DNA from: Mactromeris polynyma
Taxonomy: Eukaryota; Mollusca; Bivalvia; Venerida; Mactridae
Assembly (NCBI GenBank): GCA_032209605.1
Contig: JASFXZ010000044.1
Location: forward strand, 2,418,001-2,482,000
Reading direction: 5' to 3'
Length of the DNA stretch: 64,000 nucleotides
Part shown: positions 46,385 through 58,087 of the stretch, piece by piece
Numbering within the stretch: position 1 is the stretch's first letter
Layout of the letters: every line of letters starts with the position of its first letter
Translations under genes and position numbers: made by a program
Notes under the pieces: generated by a model
What the model was told of the DNA's origin: nothing
The model's input: the letters and a program-made list of their open reading frames with translations, nothing else
Database searches by the model: none

Positions 46385-47924
46385 TGTCGGACCGTATTTG
46401 GTACAAAAACGAATATGGTACAAATGTACCATATTCGGCCGAATATGGTACAAATGTACCATATTCGGACCGAATATGGTACAATTTTCGACCGAATATG
46501 GTACAAACATTGTACCATATTCGGTTGGAATAAGTTTGTCTATGCTCGCCAAAACGTATTTGGTACATACCAAAAAAACTCATAAAATGAAAATGGCCTA
46601 CGTATATGGTACATAAATTATGTATTTCTTAATAAATGAAATAGTCTGCCAATGTGTAAACTTTTTTTCAAACTCAAATACATTGTATTAACCTAATATT
46701 GGAAGTGACAAAAGTATCATCATCATCATCATCATGATGATGGTGGTGGTGATGATGATGACAGTGGTTATGATGATTGGGGTTTGATGATTGTGGTGAT
46801 GATGATGATGATAATGATGATGATGATGATGATAACAAACGTTTTGGGATGATGATGACAGCGATGTTTATCGGACGATGATGATGGTTATAATGATGAT
46901 GATAAGATTTTAGATGATGATGACGGCGATGTTTATCGGCAGAAGATTATGATAATGATGATGATGATAACAAAATATTTGTGATGATGATGATGGCGAT
47001 GTTTATTGGCCGATGATGATGATGATATTCTCATCGTCGTCATCATCATCACAACATCCTCATTATCGACCGAAAACATCGCTGTCATTATCATCACAAA
47101 AAAAACTTTTGTGATCACCATTACGATCATGATAATGGATATGATGATGTTGGTTTTGATGGTGATGATGATGGTGGTGTTGGTGAAGATAACAACGATG
47201 ATGATCATTGGGGTGTTGATAATTGATGTGATGATGATGATGATGATGATGATGATAACAAACGTATTTTGATGATTATGACAGCGATGTTTATCGGTCG
47301 ATGATGATTATTATAATGATGATGATTATGATGACAAATGTGTTTTGATGATGCTGACGGCGATTTTTATCGGTAGATTATGATGATGATGATGTGCTGA
47401 CCGTCGTTATCATCATTACAAAACTTTTGTCATCATCATCACCATCGACCGAAAAACATCGCAGTTATCATCATCACATTTTTGTGATCTTCATTACGAT
47501 GATGATAATGGTGATGATGATGATGGTGTTGATGATGATGATGATGACCTTGATGATTGTGGTGATAATGATGGTGATGATGATGACAATGATGATAAAA
47601 GTTTGTGATGATGATGATGACGGTAATTTTGATCGTCGTCATCATCATCAAAACTTTTGTCATCATCATGACGATGATGATGATAATGGCGTTAATGGTG
47701 ACGATGATGATGATGGTGTTAATGGTGACGATGATGATGTAATTGATGATGATGACAATGGTGATGATGATTGGGGTTTGATGATTGTGATGATGATAAC
47801 TGCGATGTTTATCGGCCGATGATAATGATTATAATGATGATGATGAAAAAAGTTTTTTATTATGTTGACGCCAATGATTACCGGCCGCCGATGATGATGA
47901 TTATGATGATGATGATGATGATGC

Positions 47925-47975
<51 letters not shown>

Positions 47976-48106
47976 CGATGATGATTATTTTCATGATGGT
48001 ATTGATGACGTTGATGCAAATTGTAGTTATGATGATGATGATGATGATGATGACGATGATGATTATTTTCATGATGGTATTGATGACGTTGATGCAAATT
48101 GTAGTT

Positions 48107-48137
<31 letters not shown>

Positions 48138-48360
48138 CGATGATGATGATGACGATGACGATGATGAGTGTGTACCATATTCGGAACGAATGTGGTACAT
48201 TTTTCATCCGAATATGGTACAAGTTTGTACCATATTTGGTCAGGCATTTTACCCCAAAACTGCAGATACGTATATGGTACAATTAGACAGTTGTACCATA
48301 TTCGGCCGAATATGGTACAAATTTGTACATATTCGTTTTTGTACCAAATACGGTCCGACA
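46385..48360. mobile_element. Foldback element 2, filled with GAT repeats
   Basis: The left end TGTCGGACCGTATTTGGTAC and the reverse complement of the right end match without change over the 20 bases shown. The 6-bp direct repeat GTGCTC lies directly outside (46379-46384 and 48361-48366). Both ends continue as runs of ACCATATTCGG / CCGAATATGGT words, which join into a 26-bp palindrome (46426-46451). The 1.5-kb interior is (GAT)n with an embedded word ACAGCGATGTTTATCGG in both orientations. No transposase is seen. Confidence 0.8.
46700..48172. repeat. GAT-type microsatellite with embedded inverted words
   Basis: Imperfect (GAT)n and (ATC)n tracts. GCGATGTTTATCGG-type words occur near 46861, 46930, 46998, 47285 and 47803, and inverted (CCGAAAACATCGC) near 47080 and 47450. 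A 64-bp stretch (from CGATGATGATTATTTTCATG) is duplicated at about 47986 and 48054. Long frames of Met/Ile/Val or His are artefacts. Confidence 0.93.
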
Positions 48361-48366
48361 GTGCTC

Positions 48367-48804
48367 TACAGTTCTTGTACATAGGTTTTATCGGCTCTGA
48401 TGTCGCTTTGTCAACACTTATTTTCTGTTGTGTAGTAAATCGTCAATAGTGAACTAATATGGACGTCGTCAGCAGAAATCAGTCCTGTTGAGCTGACGTT
48501 CAACGCGAAAAAATGCGCAAAGTTTAACGCGACGTCGTGTCACGGCTAAATTTCAGCTATTTAATCGTTTTAAAGAAAACGGACTGCATGTCAATAAGCA
48601 ATTTTTTGCAATAAAACTTTCACATAACATCCCCATTTGTATGTGCGTTTTATGTAAACTTTTAGTAACCCTATTCCAGAGTAATACTCTCAAAACTAGG
48701 TTGTTCACCTTTGGAAAACGGTGTTGATGTAAAACTATTCATTAGCAATCGGCATAATGTTTGTTGGGTTTAAGCATTTTTAACGCGATATTTCGAATCA
48801 TTCG
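48367..48804. other. Upstream region of the DUF7869-like gene
   Basis: Contains a short repeated word pair AACGCGAAAAAATGCGC / AACGCGACG. No promoter element can be assigned. Confidence 0.4.
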
Positions 48805-51149
48805 ATGTCAACGAAGATTATCTGCTCACATCTGACAAGAATTAACCAAGGTAAGTTGTATATTAGTGTTGTAATTTTAAAGAAATGTGGTAATTAATGA
48901 GACCCGGAAGTGAATTTTAACTGTCATAATGAGTGGATTAAAAATGAAAAAAAAATGTTCCATATTGCAAGCCCTATGAGTCGGCCTAATGTGCAACAAA
49001 AGCATGCGTTAATAATAACTTTAATCTTTCTAGCAAGTTTTACTTGTGTTTTGTTTTATCCCTTTTAAATGTTTTTTTAATTACAGCATGATTATGAAAT
49101 TCATAATAAATATCAAATAATTTTGTATAAAACTTAACTTTTGAACTATCAAATGACATGTTTACTTGTGTGTTTCAGGATCACAGCAATGCTCATTCCA
49201 AGGGAAAACGCGCTATTCCTTGGACTTTGCCCAACAAGTGCATTATCCGCACCACAGTCAAGAGGTATATACAATTAAGTCATTAAGGAGATATGCCTTG
49301 ATAATGTCATTAATGAAAAAACACTCATATACAGAAGGATAACTATGTGATGTAGCTAACTTTTTTTTCAAGTAGCATTAAGATATTTGTAAATCAATGT
49401 TCATGTTAATAGTACATAGGGAAGCAGAATTTTCATTTCTATTATATTATTAATATAATAGAGAAAAAATATCAGAGCCGACATATAGTTTGTAGGGGTT
49501 CATGGACTTTTTGAATTCATAGACCAAGCATTTCTTTTAAAATTGTTATAAAACTGTTCACAAAGTCTTATTTTTTCAGATTGGACCGTTGTTCTTCAAG
49601 ACTCCCCGCAAATGCCAGATTTTTGGTATATGTTATGAAGGAACAGGTAATTTTAATTGATTAATACTTTTTTTTTTTATTTAGCCTTATTTTTGGTAAA
49701 GAACATAGTGTGAAAGACAAAAACAAACTTTCTTTTATTTCTTATCATAAAGTTTCAATGTAAATTGTGACTCGGTGGTTTAAAGCAGCTACATTGCTGT
49801 ATTACAACTGACATTTGCCATATTTTCCACTTGCACTAATTTGATCATGTCTAATGTATGTATTAAAATGATCTGTGAATATACATATGTAGTTTTCAAT
49901 TTGAAATTACATTGCATTTGAATAAAATAAGACTTTACAGTTCTTCATGATCAGTTAAAGATGATTTTCTCCCCCAAGAAAGCAGACATTCTAACTCACT
50001 GATGAAGGAGAATCCTCCGGGAAGGGTGCCAATGCTGTAGTGAGCTATGCTCACCATTATCTAGCCCACTACAGTTTAGGAGAAGAAACTGCACACTTTC
50101 ATTTTGATAACTGTACAGGGCAAAACAAGAACAATGTTGTGTTGTGGTATGCTCTGTGGCGAATTGCAGTTGGTATGTAATACATATTTCTCTTTTTTCT
50201 TAATAATACTACATCATTGATTGCATATCAAAGAGTGGTTTTATATTCGTGTAATTCAATGTTTTGATTAAAAAAAACAACTGTCATAGACAAATACATA
50301 CATGTTATCAATAAAATTTTTGAAGAAAGATGACATGTAGTTACTCTTTATAAGATGATTTTTCATTTAAAATGCTCATAAAAAAGAGTATTTGTATTTG
50401 AATTATATAATTATAACTGTTGTATTGCCCAACAAGGATACTAAGCGCAAGTGATCACCTATAACTGAATAATCAAAATCTTTTCAGGGCTTCATGTCAG
50501 CATAACATACGGTTTAATGATTGCTGGACATACCAAATTCTCTCCGGACTGGCACTTTGGACTTTGGAATTCGAAGTTGAGGTACTTTGATTTAATCATA
50601 GTTTTGATCTTACCCTAAAGTAGCTTTATATAAGTATTTAACCGTTAGTGATATGTTGTGACTAACAGAGAGGATGTGTACATTCTTTTGACAGTCTCTC
50701 TGTGATGCATAGACACAATTTCATTGGACATGATTTACTTTCAATCACTAGTATTGTATTTTTCAATGTGTCTGTCAAAACACTGTCAGCCATTTGATGA
50801 GCATTAATTAAGAAACTTACTGTAGCTCTTATTCTTTAACTATAAATGTATTTTTTGTCTACCTTTCAATTAAGTTTTAACAGTTAAAAACTAAATCATG
50901 ACATACTTCATCTTTAGATTGGTAAGAACAAATATTTATAGATTCAAAATTATTTTATAACATGGGGAAATATATTTCAGTCAAGGTCTTTTAAAATGCA
51001 AATGTGTTTATTTCAAGGTACTGCAATGCAGAAACGCATGAAGAAGTGGCTGAACCTGTCCGGCTGTCATCTAGATCAGGTCATAACACACCTCATCTTA
51101 TTGGTGATCCGCAGAAACCAGTTGTGTTCTATGATTGGAAGTCATTTTT
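48805..51149 (+). CDS. DUF7869-like multi-exon gene, possibly defective
   Basis: Exons read from splice signals and phase: 48805-48850, 49179-49264, 49580-49646, 50008-50172, 50488-50581 and 51018-51149. They give a continuous frame: MSTKIICSHLTRINQ, RYSLDFAQQVHYP, GPLFFKTPRKCQIFGICYEG, GKGANAVVSYAHHYLAHYS, HFHFDNCTGQNKNNVVLWYA, GLMIAGHTKFSPDWHFGLW. This pattern matches the metazoan DUF7869 family (often near transposons; molecular role unknown). The conserved DNC-GQNKNN is intact. Odd: family homology continues upstream of exon 4 (KQTF-stop-LTDE, 49980-50007), where a TAA sits in the expected frame and the phase does not match exon 3, so either an in-frame acceptor at 50007 is used or the gene is broken. 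The last exon ends at a perfect GTAAGT donor or at TAA 51151-51153. The Harbinger-derived region begins just after. Confidence 0.68.
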
Positions 51150-51381
51150 GTAAGTGTACTTTAAACATCTAAAAAACATCACCAAGTACCATCACTCAGC
51201 GACAAGACCAGGGGCCGGCATTATAACCAATACTTTCACTCACACTCAGCACTTACACTCGGAATTGAAGTATTCTCAGGTTAGTGGATCACAAAGAATA
51301 CTCTGCACTCTGCACTTCGAGTTTACTCCGAGTGTTGAGTGTGGTTAATACCAAACTCAGCCTTTACTCAGAGGAAACAAA

Positions 51382-53909
51382 ATGGCGTCTTTTGTCAGAC
51401 GTCGAGAACGCCGACAGCGATTGTTTGGCAATACTCTTCGTATGCGTCAATTTAGACGGGATTTTGATATAACTGACATGTCCGACGAAGCCGTATATGA
51501 GCGTTTTAGGTTTTGCAAACACTCTATACTGGCTTTGTTGGGCAATATAGGTGAGGATTTACAACGTCCACTCACCGATAGGAATCAGCCAGTGTCTGCT
51601 CTTCTGCAACTTTTGATTTGTTTGCCGTTTCTGGCAAATGGCGTTTTTTATAACGTCATTGGCGACGGCATGTCGGTTTCTTAATCAACAGTAGGACGAT
51701 GTGTCCGTCGAGTAGTGCCACTCATTGCCTGCTTGGCAAGTCGCCACATTCACTGGCCTTAGCAGACGACGAATGATGTGAAAGTTCCATCGTCTTGCAG
51801 GTATTGTTTACATTTTGTCGTAGAATACACAAATAATTACATCCGGTGGGACTGTGCGTGTAATGAACATGTACCTTTATTAATTATTTCTATAATTTAA
51901 TAGTGACTTATAAACATGTTTCGAGCACGTTGTCGTGAATTAGCCAAAACAAAAAGTTTGTATCGTTTGTTGATTGTTTTGTTTAAGTACTTCTCCCGAA
52001 AGGTAGATCACTGACATATATTGAAGATATTCATCTCAATATTATTCGTAACGACTGTTTTCGTACCAAGTACGTTCCGATCATAAAATCACTTATATAT
52101 TAGAATCGTTACAGTCCAGTGAGCTCATTCGAAATATAATTATAAATATTTTATTGTTTTAATAATATTTTGTTGATGGAGTAAATTGAAGGGATAAAAG
52201 TGGCACGATGTGGGGCTCAAACCCAGAACCCCATAAACACCAGTACGGCGCTAACTGAGCTAACTGGACAGCCATATAACCTCACACGACTACAATCCCC
52301 CCTTGCAGCATATGAGGCTTAACCGCCGTGGCTTTTCAAACACCGCTGTCACCATTGAAGTAAATCAATTGGAAAGTGCGGCCGATGTGGGCTCGAACCC
52401 TTTACCCCCTAAACACTGTTACTACGATCTACATATTGAGCTAACTGGGCAGTTGTATAAACCCACACACCCCTACTTTTTTAGCATGCTAATGCCTGGT
52501 AAGAGTGTTTTGTGTGTTAGTGCATAAATTAAGTTATTATTTTTCTCTTACAAAACATTAACATCTCAAAACCCCCATAATTCTATGCAATGGTTATTAT
52601 GAATACAATGACAACACACTTATATGTATGTACATATATTTATTTGTAATAATGTATATAAATTGTATCACAGTTAATACTAGAGGGCCATGATGGCCCT
52701 ATATATTGCTCACCTTAGTCTGAATGAAATAAACTAATGTGCCAATAATTGATTCAATAATAATCAATTTCAGCAGTTCAGGAGATGTTGTTAATAGTTT
52801 CCACTATATGAATATAGGCAACAAAGCAATGCCCTCTGGTGGCCATGATTATCGACAGAAAATAAATAAAAGCTCGACAAATGATTGTTTTGGACAAGAA
52901 TATTTAATCTAACTTTGTAATTTATCAAAGCCTCGCCCTATTGAACTTAAACATTTATGCAATCTTGTATTTTGACAACTGTATTATCATTTGTTGAGTA
53001 TAAAACGTGCATGAATATGAACTGCTAATTTCTTAAATTTATTTAAAAAACCCGAAGACATCACATTGTACACATTATGAAAACTGAAATATTTCCAAAA
53101 TTAGCTACAATTAGTTCTAAATACATCATAACATGGATATTTACACACATTGTTCTTTCAGATGACATGTGATGCGTCACATAGAATTACCAGTTGTGTT
53201 GCCAGATGGCCAGGGTCAGTAAATGACAGCAGAATTTTCAAAGAAAGTGCACTATGTAGAAAAATTGAAACAGGTAAAAACTATTGAAATCAAAAATTTG
53301 TTACTCTAATAATATAATGAAATACAATTTAACAAGTAACATTATTGTCATATACAGTTTGACATTTTAAGAACATTGTTAGCGACAACTTCAGAATTAA
53401 TTTGTTGTATTTCAATTCAATTCAACAAGAAAGTGTATGTACTCATAAAGCCGTTAGTAACACTAATTGTTAAGTAATTATATAAAATGTACCAACATAT
53501 GAATTGTGTTATTTCAGGCAATTACGACGGAATTTTAATAGGAGATTCAGCTTATGCCTGTAAGACGTATTGCCTAACGCCATTCATCAATCCTACGACG
53601 ACAGCACACATTAATTACAATAGGGAACATTGTCGCACAAGAGTTGTTATAGAGCAGACATGTGGTATCCTTAAAAGACGTTTCGCTTGTCTACAATATG
53701 GGTTGAGGGTTAGTCCTAGTACTGCATCAAACATCATAATTGCATGTGTCGTTTTGCACAATTTCGGAACAACTCATGGCGACATTCTACACGAACTCGA
53801 CGACAAGGACATTCCAGACGACAATGAACCAGACAACATGCAAGACATAACTGACAACGATGACGGAAGGTGCATGAGGAATGCATTAGCTAGACATTAT
53901 TTTTCTTAA
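51382..53909 (+). pseudogene. HARBI1-like transposase, disrupted
   Basis: Part 1 (51382-51800) reads MASFVRRRERRQRLFGNTLR, then DMSDEAVYERFRFCK; TAA at 51682-51684 replaces the Gln expected in MSVSQSTVGRCV, and TAG lies at 51760-51762. Part 2 (53162-53273) has the second catalytic Asp (TCDASHRITSCVARWPGS). Part 3 (53518-53909) has GDSAYACKTYCLTPF and the catalytic Glu region RTRVVIEQTCGILKRRF, then FGTTHG and an acidic tail. The segment with the first catalytic Asp (usual pattern G-C-I-D-G-T-H) is missing between parts 1 and 2. The enzyme should be inactive. Confidence 0.9.
52195..52470 (-). mobile_element. Dimeric tRNA-derived SINE, second locus
   Basis: Two heads on the minus strand (about 52205-52272 and 52378-52452) around a spacer (CTTTTCAAACACCGCTGTCA) shared with 18836-19083. 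It lies within the gap where the HARBI1-like gene has lost its first catalytic segment. Confidence 0.72.
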
Positions 53910-54200
53910 TTGTATATAATATTAAAATAAACAGTATGAAGAGTCATCTGTTATAACTGCTCTATGACAATTTGTGTGCTACAATGTACCCGATACTATT
54001 ACTTTTAATATTCATTGTTGTAAATCAACGAGCTAAAATCAACATGTAAATGTCATTTACACAATGTAACCTATCTGTTATACATAAACAAATGTATAAT
54101 TCAAGGCCAGTACGTTATCTGCCTGTCAATTGTTTAAAAAATGTGACAATGAATTAATACTCTTGGGTATGAAACTAATACCACTGTCCAGGTTACATAT
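53910..54200. other. 3' flank of the transposase remnant
   Basis: AT-rich; an AATAAA-like ATTAAAATAAA lies at about 53920, shortly after the stop, and may be the poly(A) signal. Confidence 0.45.
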
Positions 54201-54201
54201 A

Positions 54202-54533
54202 CAGGGTGTCCGAAAAGAAAGGTAACACTTTCCTACCGCCATAACTTTCATGTGTTACTAGATAAACATATTGAAATACAATGTGATTCCCGAAGTGAAC
54301 TAACATTTTCCTCATTTATACTCTACTCCGACCGACTTGATTTCTGAGAATCATCTACCAATCGAAGTCTTTCAAATTTATCCACAATCTTGTAAATATG
54401 CTTCCTGCTCACAGTCATATTGTTTAAATGATATTTAAACTTCCATCACACGTCTGTGACACTTTTGTTTCATACCAAAATTTCACAAAATTGTGAAGAT
54501 TTCAAAGTTTTATCTTTCTTTTCGATCACCCTG
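54202..54533. mobile_element. mariner-like MITE
   Basis: 332 bp with ends CAGGGTGTCCGAAAAGAAAG and (reverse complement) CAGGGTGATCGAAAAGAAAG, about 32 bp of inverted repeat, TA on both sides. Internally a minus-strand frame (54323-54418) reads MTVSRKHIYKIVDKFERLRL then VDDSQKSSRSE and a stop, matching the helix-turn-helix of mariner/IS630 transposases. It is thus an internal-deletion derivative keeping part of the DNA-binding domain. Confidence 0.82.
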
Positions 54534-55169
54534 TAGTTGTGAACATATCAATTTATATAAACGTCAAATTTTATTTGTACAAACACCATTTGAGATAATT
54601 CATGAAGAGAAAGGCATTTCACACGGTTACTAATTTAAATTGTAATGAATTAGAATAAATTGAAAGGAATAGATGTCCTGCCATACCAAACTGGATATAC
54701 TTGTAGCTCCCAATACATTGGACACTTGCAAACAAAGGACAAGACAAAAATGTCTATTGTATGACACTACGAACTAATACAATATTAATTGTAAAGGGTT
54801 TATTTTTGTTAATTCTGGTAGATGTCACATACCCTTCTAATTGGGAATTTATGCGCATTATTCTTAGAAATTTGGAAAAACTTCTAGAAAATACAACCAT
54901 GTTTTAAGAATTAAATCAAAAGATGTAGTGATTAATTAATCAACAATTACTGAAAAAATTATATACTGCCTGTGAGAGAAAAGTCTCTTTTTTTTTAATT
55001 TTTGGCTTAACTGAACCAAAACTGTTTTATTCATATCTATTGGTAAAGTGTATATTTAAATTGGTCAAAATTTATACTTTTTGTCATTGTGAATAAAGCC
55101 GAATAACATATATAAAAACAGCTGAAAATAAACCCTTATTTGACTTCCTATATATATCAAATTTGGCAT
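54534..55169. other. AT-rich stretch, no gene seen
   Basis: No motif or supported frame. Confidence 0.45.
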
Positions 55170-58087
55170 GCATTTATATTAACATATTTTTAGGATTCGA
55201 ATGCGGAGCTCACTCTTATAATACTGAATTTTGTACTGTGTTAATATTTTGGAGTTCTTAATGGCCGAAGTTTCTTCCTCTAATTTATCTGTTTCAGCTT
55301 TTAATTGTTTTGACTTCTTGTTTTAAAACGTCAAGAGTGAGCTCATCCTTTCTCTTCATGAATGACCTCTTACATTTGTTAGTAGTACATGTAGAAGATT
55401 TTGAATTTTCTTTTTCTGTTGTGTGTAGTATGCCATCCAATCCAACATGGCAATTCATGACTGAAACTACAAAGAAATTAACATAATAGATATATTATAT
55501 AAACTCATTCATACAAATGGATACCTTATCACTTTGACATGCACATATTATGTATGCTAATGATAAATGGATAGAAGGATGAATTGATGGAAGGATGGAC
55601 TGAAGGACGGATCAAAACATTACTTCATGTAAAGTATTCATTAAGTTGTTGCATATTATTTATTTCTGTCATACTAAACAGCAATTTCAAATATTACAAT
55701 TATGTGCATGCACATATATCAAAGTATGAGAAATTCAAATTTCCATATACATGATGTACACTGTATTGTGAAGATTGTTAATGTATCATAACTTAATATA
55801 GTATGTGTTGCTACAACTTAATAATGCTGATGCTCAACGTTCACTGACATATTTACATTCATGAACTTTTACACATTGTACTACTTTTTTAATTATACAA
55901 TCATTACATACATTTGACTATGATTATTTTTGTCAAAATGATATGCGATAATATATTTATATATGTTGCACATTCTAGTCCATGTGATATAATGATGACT
56001 GTGGATCTTAATATAAACTGAGCATATGTCACCAACCAAACATTTGTTTTTCAATATATATTTTTCGTATTATTTTACCTTCCTTTGTTATGTACAAATA
56101 ATTTCTGAAAACTAGACATGTGTACATAGGACGCAGATGCCCGAACTTCGAGCCTTTGTCACAAAAGCAGATGTTATTAATCTGCTCATAGTTAATGAAT
56201 GTGTATCAAAATTACCAAGTGAACAACTTCAAAAATATGGTGATATGTCAAGGGCCATAACTTTGCACTTATTGCACAAAATCAGAAATTAAACCTCAAG
56301 TGCCCAAACTACGCATGCTGGAGAACATTCTTGTACAGTTTGTTGATTCTGTGTCTTATAATTTTGGAGATATCCGCGACACAATATTGCATGCGCTCCA
56401 TGCTATATTTTTAATAAGTCAAGAGCCATAAGTTTGCACTTACTTGGCGAAGCAATGCATGAAACCCCAGGTGCTCAACTTCACATGCTGGTTAATATTC
56501 CTTTAAAGTTGACTGACGAACAAGGGCAAATCTGTATGCTCTCACCTTTTAGAGTGTGGGTATATGAACAACATTGTAAATGGAAGATATTCATAGTTGC
56601 ATATATCATAAACATATCACAATGTGTCTTCCGGTATTCTATGTTCACTTGCTCATCATATACAATTACATGAACTTGTATGTTGACACATTAGTGGAAT
56701 GACAATGTAGCCATGAAATCCAGCCTCATATATAACTTATTTGAATATATTTAATAAAACCCAAAACATTATACAAGAAATTAGTATTCAGTGCATCATA
56801 ATTAGTATCAAGATCAACATTTGTGATTATTTATTGCATTATGTACATATAATGTTTATGAGTTAATGGTGACATATATATTTTCCACATTTGAAAAAAA
56901 TTATTAATTACATTTTTCAAAAACTATAGTTGTCGAAAAATAAATAACACAAAATGTAGAAGAAAACATTGACTAATGCTGTGACTTAGTTCATTCAACA
57001 GTGTACATGTATTTATTAAAATATTGTAATTACCATTATCACTTCCTCCCAATTCTTCTAACAATTCATTAATTGGTACTTCCTGAAGAATGGAAGGTTG
57101 GTCTATGATGCTAGATGTAGAGGGAGCTGAAATATATAATGTTATGTACATAATAATCCTTCTTAAAAACATTAGTCAATGTCTTATATATATATTCAGA
57201 CATAACAACTGATCTGAAAGATATAAGTATACATACAATAAAATACAATGTCAATTAAAATGAGGAAATATGATGACATTCTCAATATATATAGTTTATT
57301 TATTTCAAATACAAGTTCAATAAGCCACATGGCCCGTGAGACAAACAAGATACACAAATAAACATTACAAATGACATAGCAAGTGGAGCATGTTTAGGCA
57401 ATTCATATAGGTGCATTTCATTATTTGAAGTAAAAAACATTCACTCTTAAGAACATACTACAAAGAAAGAAAGATGAACTGTCGCGTCATAGACGGAGAA
57501 GGTGATATTTACTGTGATGTCCTCCAATATAAGTGTAATGATAAGTATCGACCATCGCATGACATGTAATGATAAAATTCATAGCAAGTTATTTATTTAA
57601 TGACATGTAATAAATGTAATGGAGAGAAAGTAAATGCAGTAATGTATTTATATAAAGTTTCTAACATCAACACTTATATGATAACACTGACACTATCCAA
57701 GCTTCACATAGGCTATTACCTTCAGTGTCGATACCGAGCTACAAGCCAGCTACACTGGGTGACGATCCAATGTAGCTGGCTAGCAGCTCTTCCGATTCTG
57801 AATACTTGATTGTTGGACATATGCCACCGCCAGTGGGTGGAATTCTTGTCAAGTCCAGTGTTGACTTTACTGAAAAGACATTGAAGAGCATATGATTACA
57901 AAATGATAGTGCTATAGTAACTTCAATAAATAGTAACATGTATAAAGTGCAATAGATTGGTATAAGAAGAATCTTCACATCACATGACGTGATGGCCAAT
58001 GATTGATAAAAAGACATATCTGTTCATAATCCAATTACCATTTGTTCTGGAGGCCAGGTGTGGTGATTTGTAAGGTTCACGCTGATT
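55170..58087 (-). pseudogene. Harbinger Myb/SANT-type accessory gene, disrupted
   Basis: Four minus-strand exons fit together in phase: 58087-58039 (NQREPYKSPHLASRTN), 57869-57720 (LTRIPPTGGGICPTIKYSES, then EELLASYIGSSPSVAGL), 57126-57034 (QEVPINELLEELGGSDN) and 55456-55170 (KCKRSFMKRKDELTLDVLKQ, later LEEETSAIKNSKILTQYK). The TGGG and S-V-x-G-x-x-GID signature is typical of the second protein of Harbinger elements, which aids transposase nuclear import and end binding. Damage: TAG follows VAGL in exon 2, and a frameshift after VKTIKS in the last exon. The N-terminal SANT domain was not found. Introns are AT-rich. Confidence 0.72.
56120..56660. repeat. Dispersed repeat typical of bivalves
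   Basis: Two related halves each carry words such as CAAG-GCCATAA-TTTGCACTTA and CTC-AGTGC-CAACT-C-CATGCTGG. Such sequence resembles repeats scattered in many bivalve genomes. Lies in an intron of the accessory gene remnant. Confidence 0.5.

Larger units (their letters stand above)
51180..58087. mobile_element. Decayed Harbinger-type element or neighbouring remnants
   Basis: Holds a HARBI1-like transposase on the plus strand (51382-53909) and a converging Myb/SANT-type accessory gene on the minus strand (58087-55170). Two genes, transposase and Myb-like, are the hallmark of PIF/Harbinger elements. A GGGGCCGGCATTATAACC stretch at about 51211 looks like an element start, followed by a subterminal inverted pair (ACTCACACTCAGCACTTACA at about 51240 and its near complement at about 51330). 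I could not find a matching right end, so the span is approximate. Confidence 0.55.

Noticed and set aside
47390..48382. Met/Ile/Val- and His-rich long frames in the GAT region
   Set aside because: Translations of a trinucleotide repeat; not evidence of proteins.
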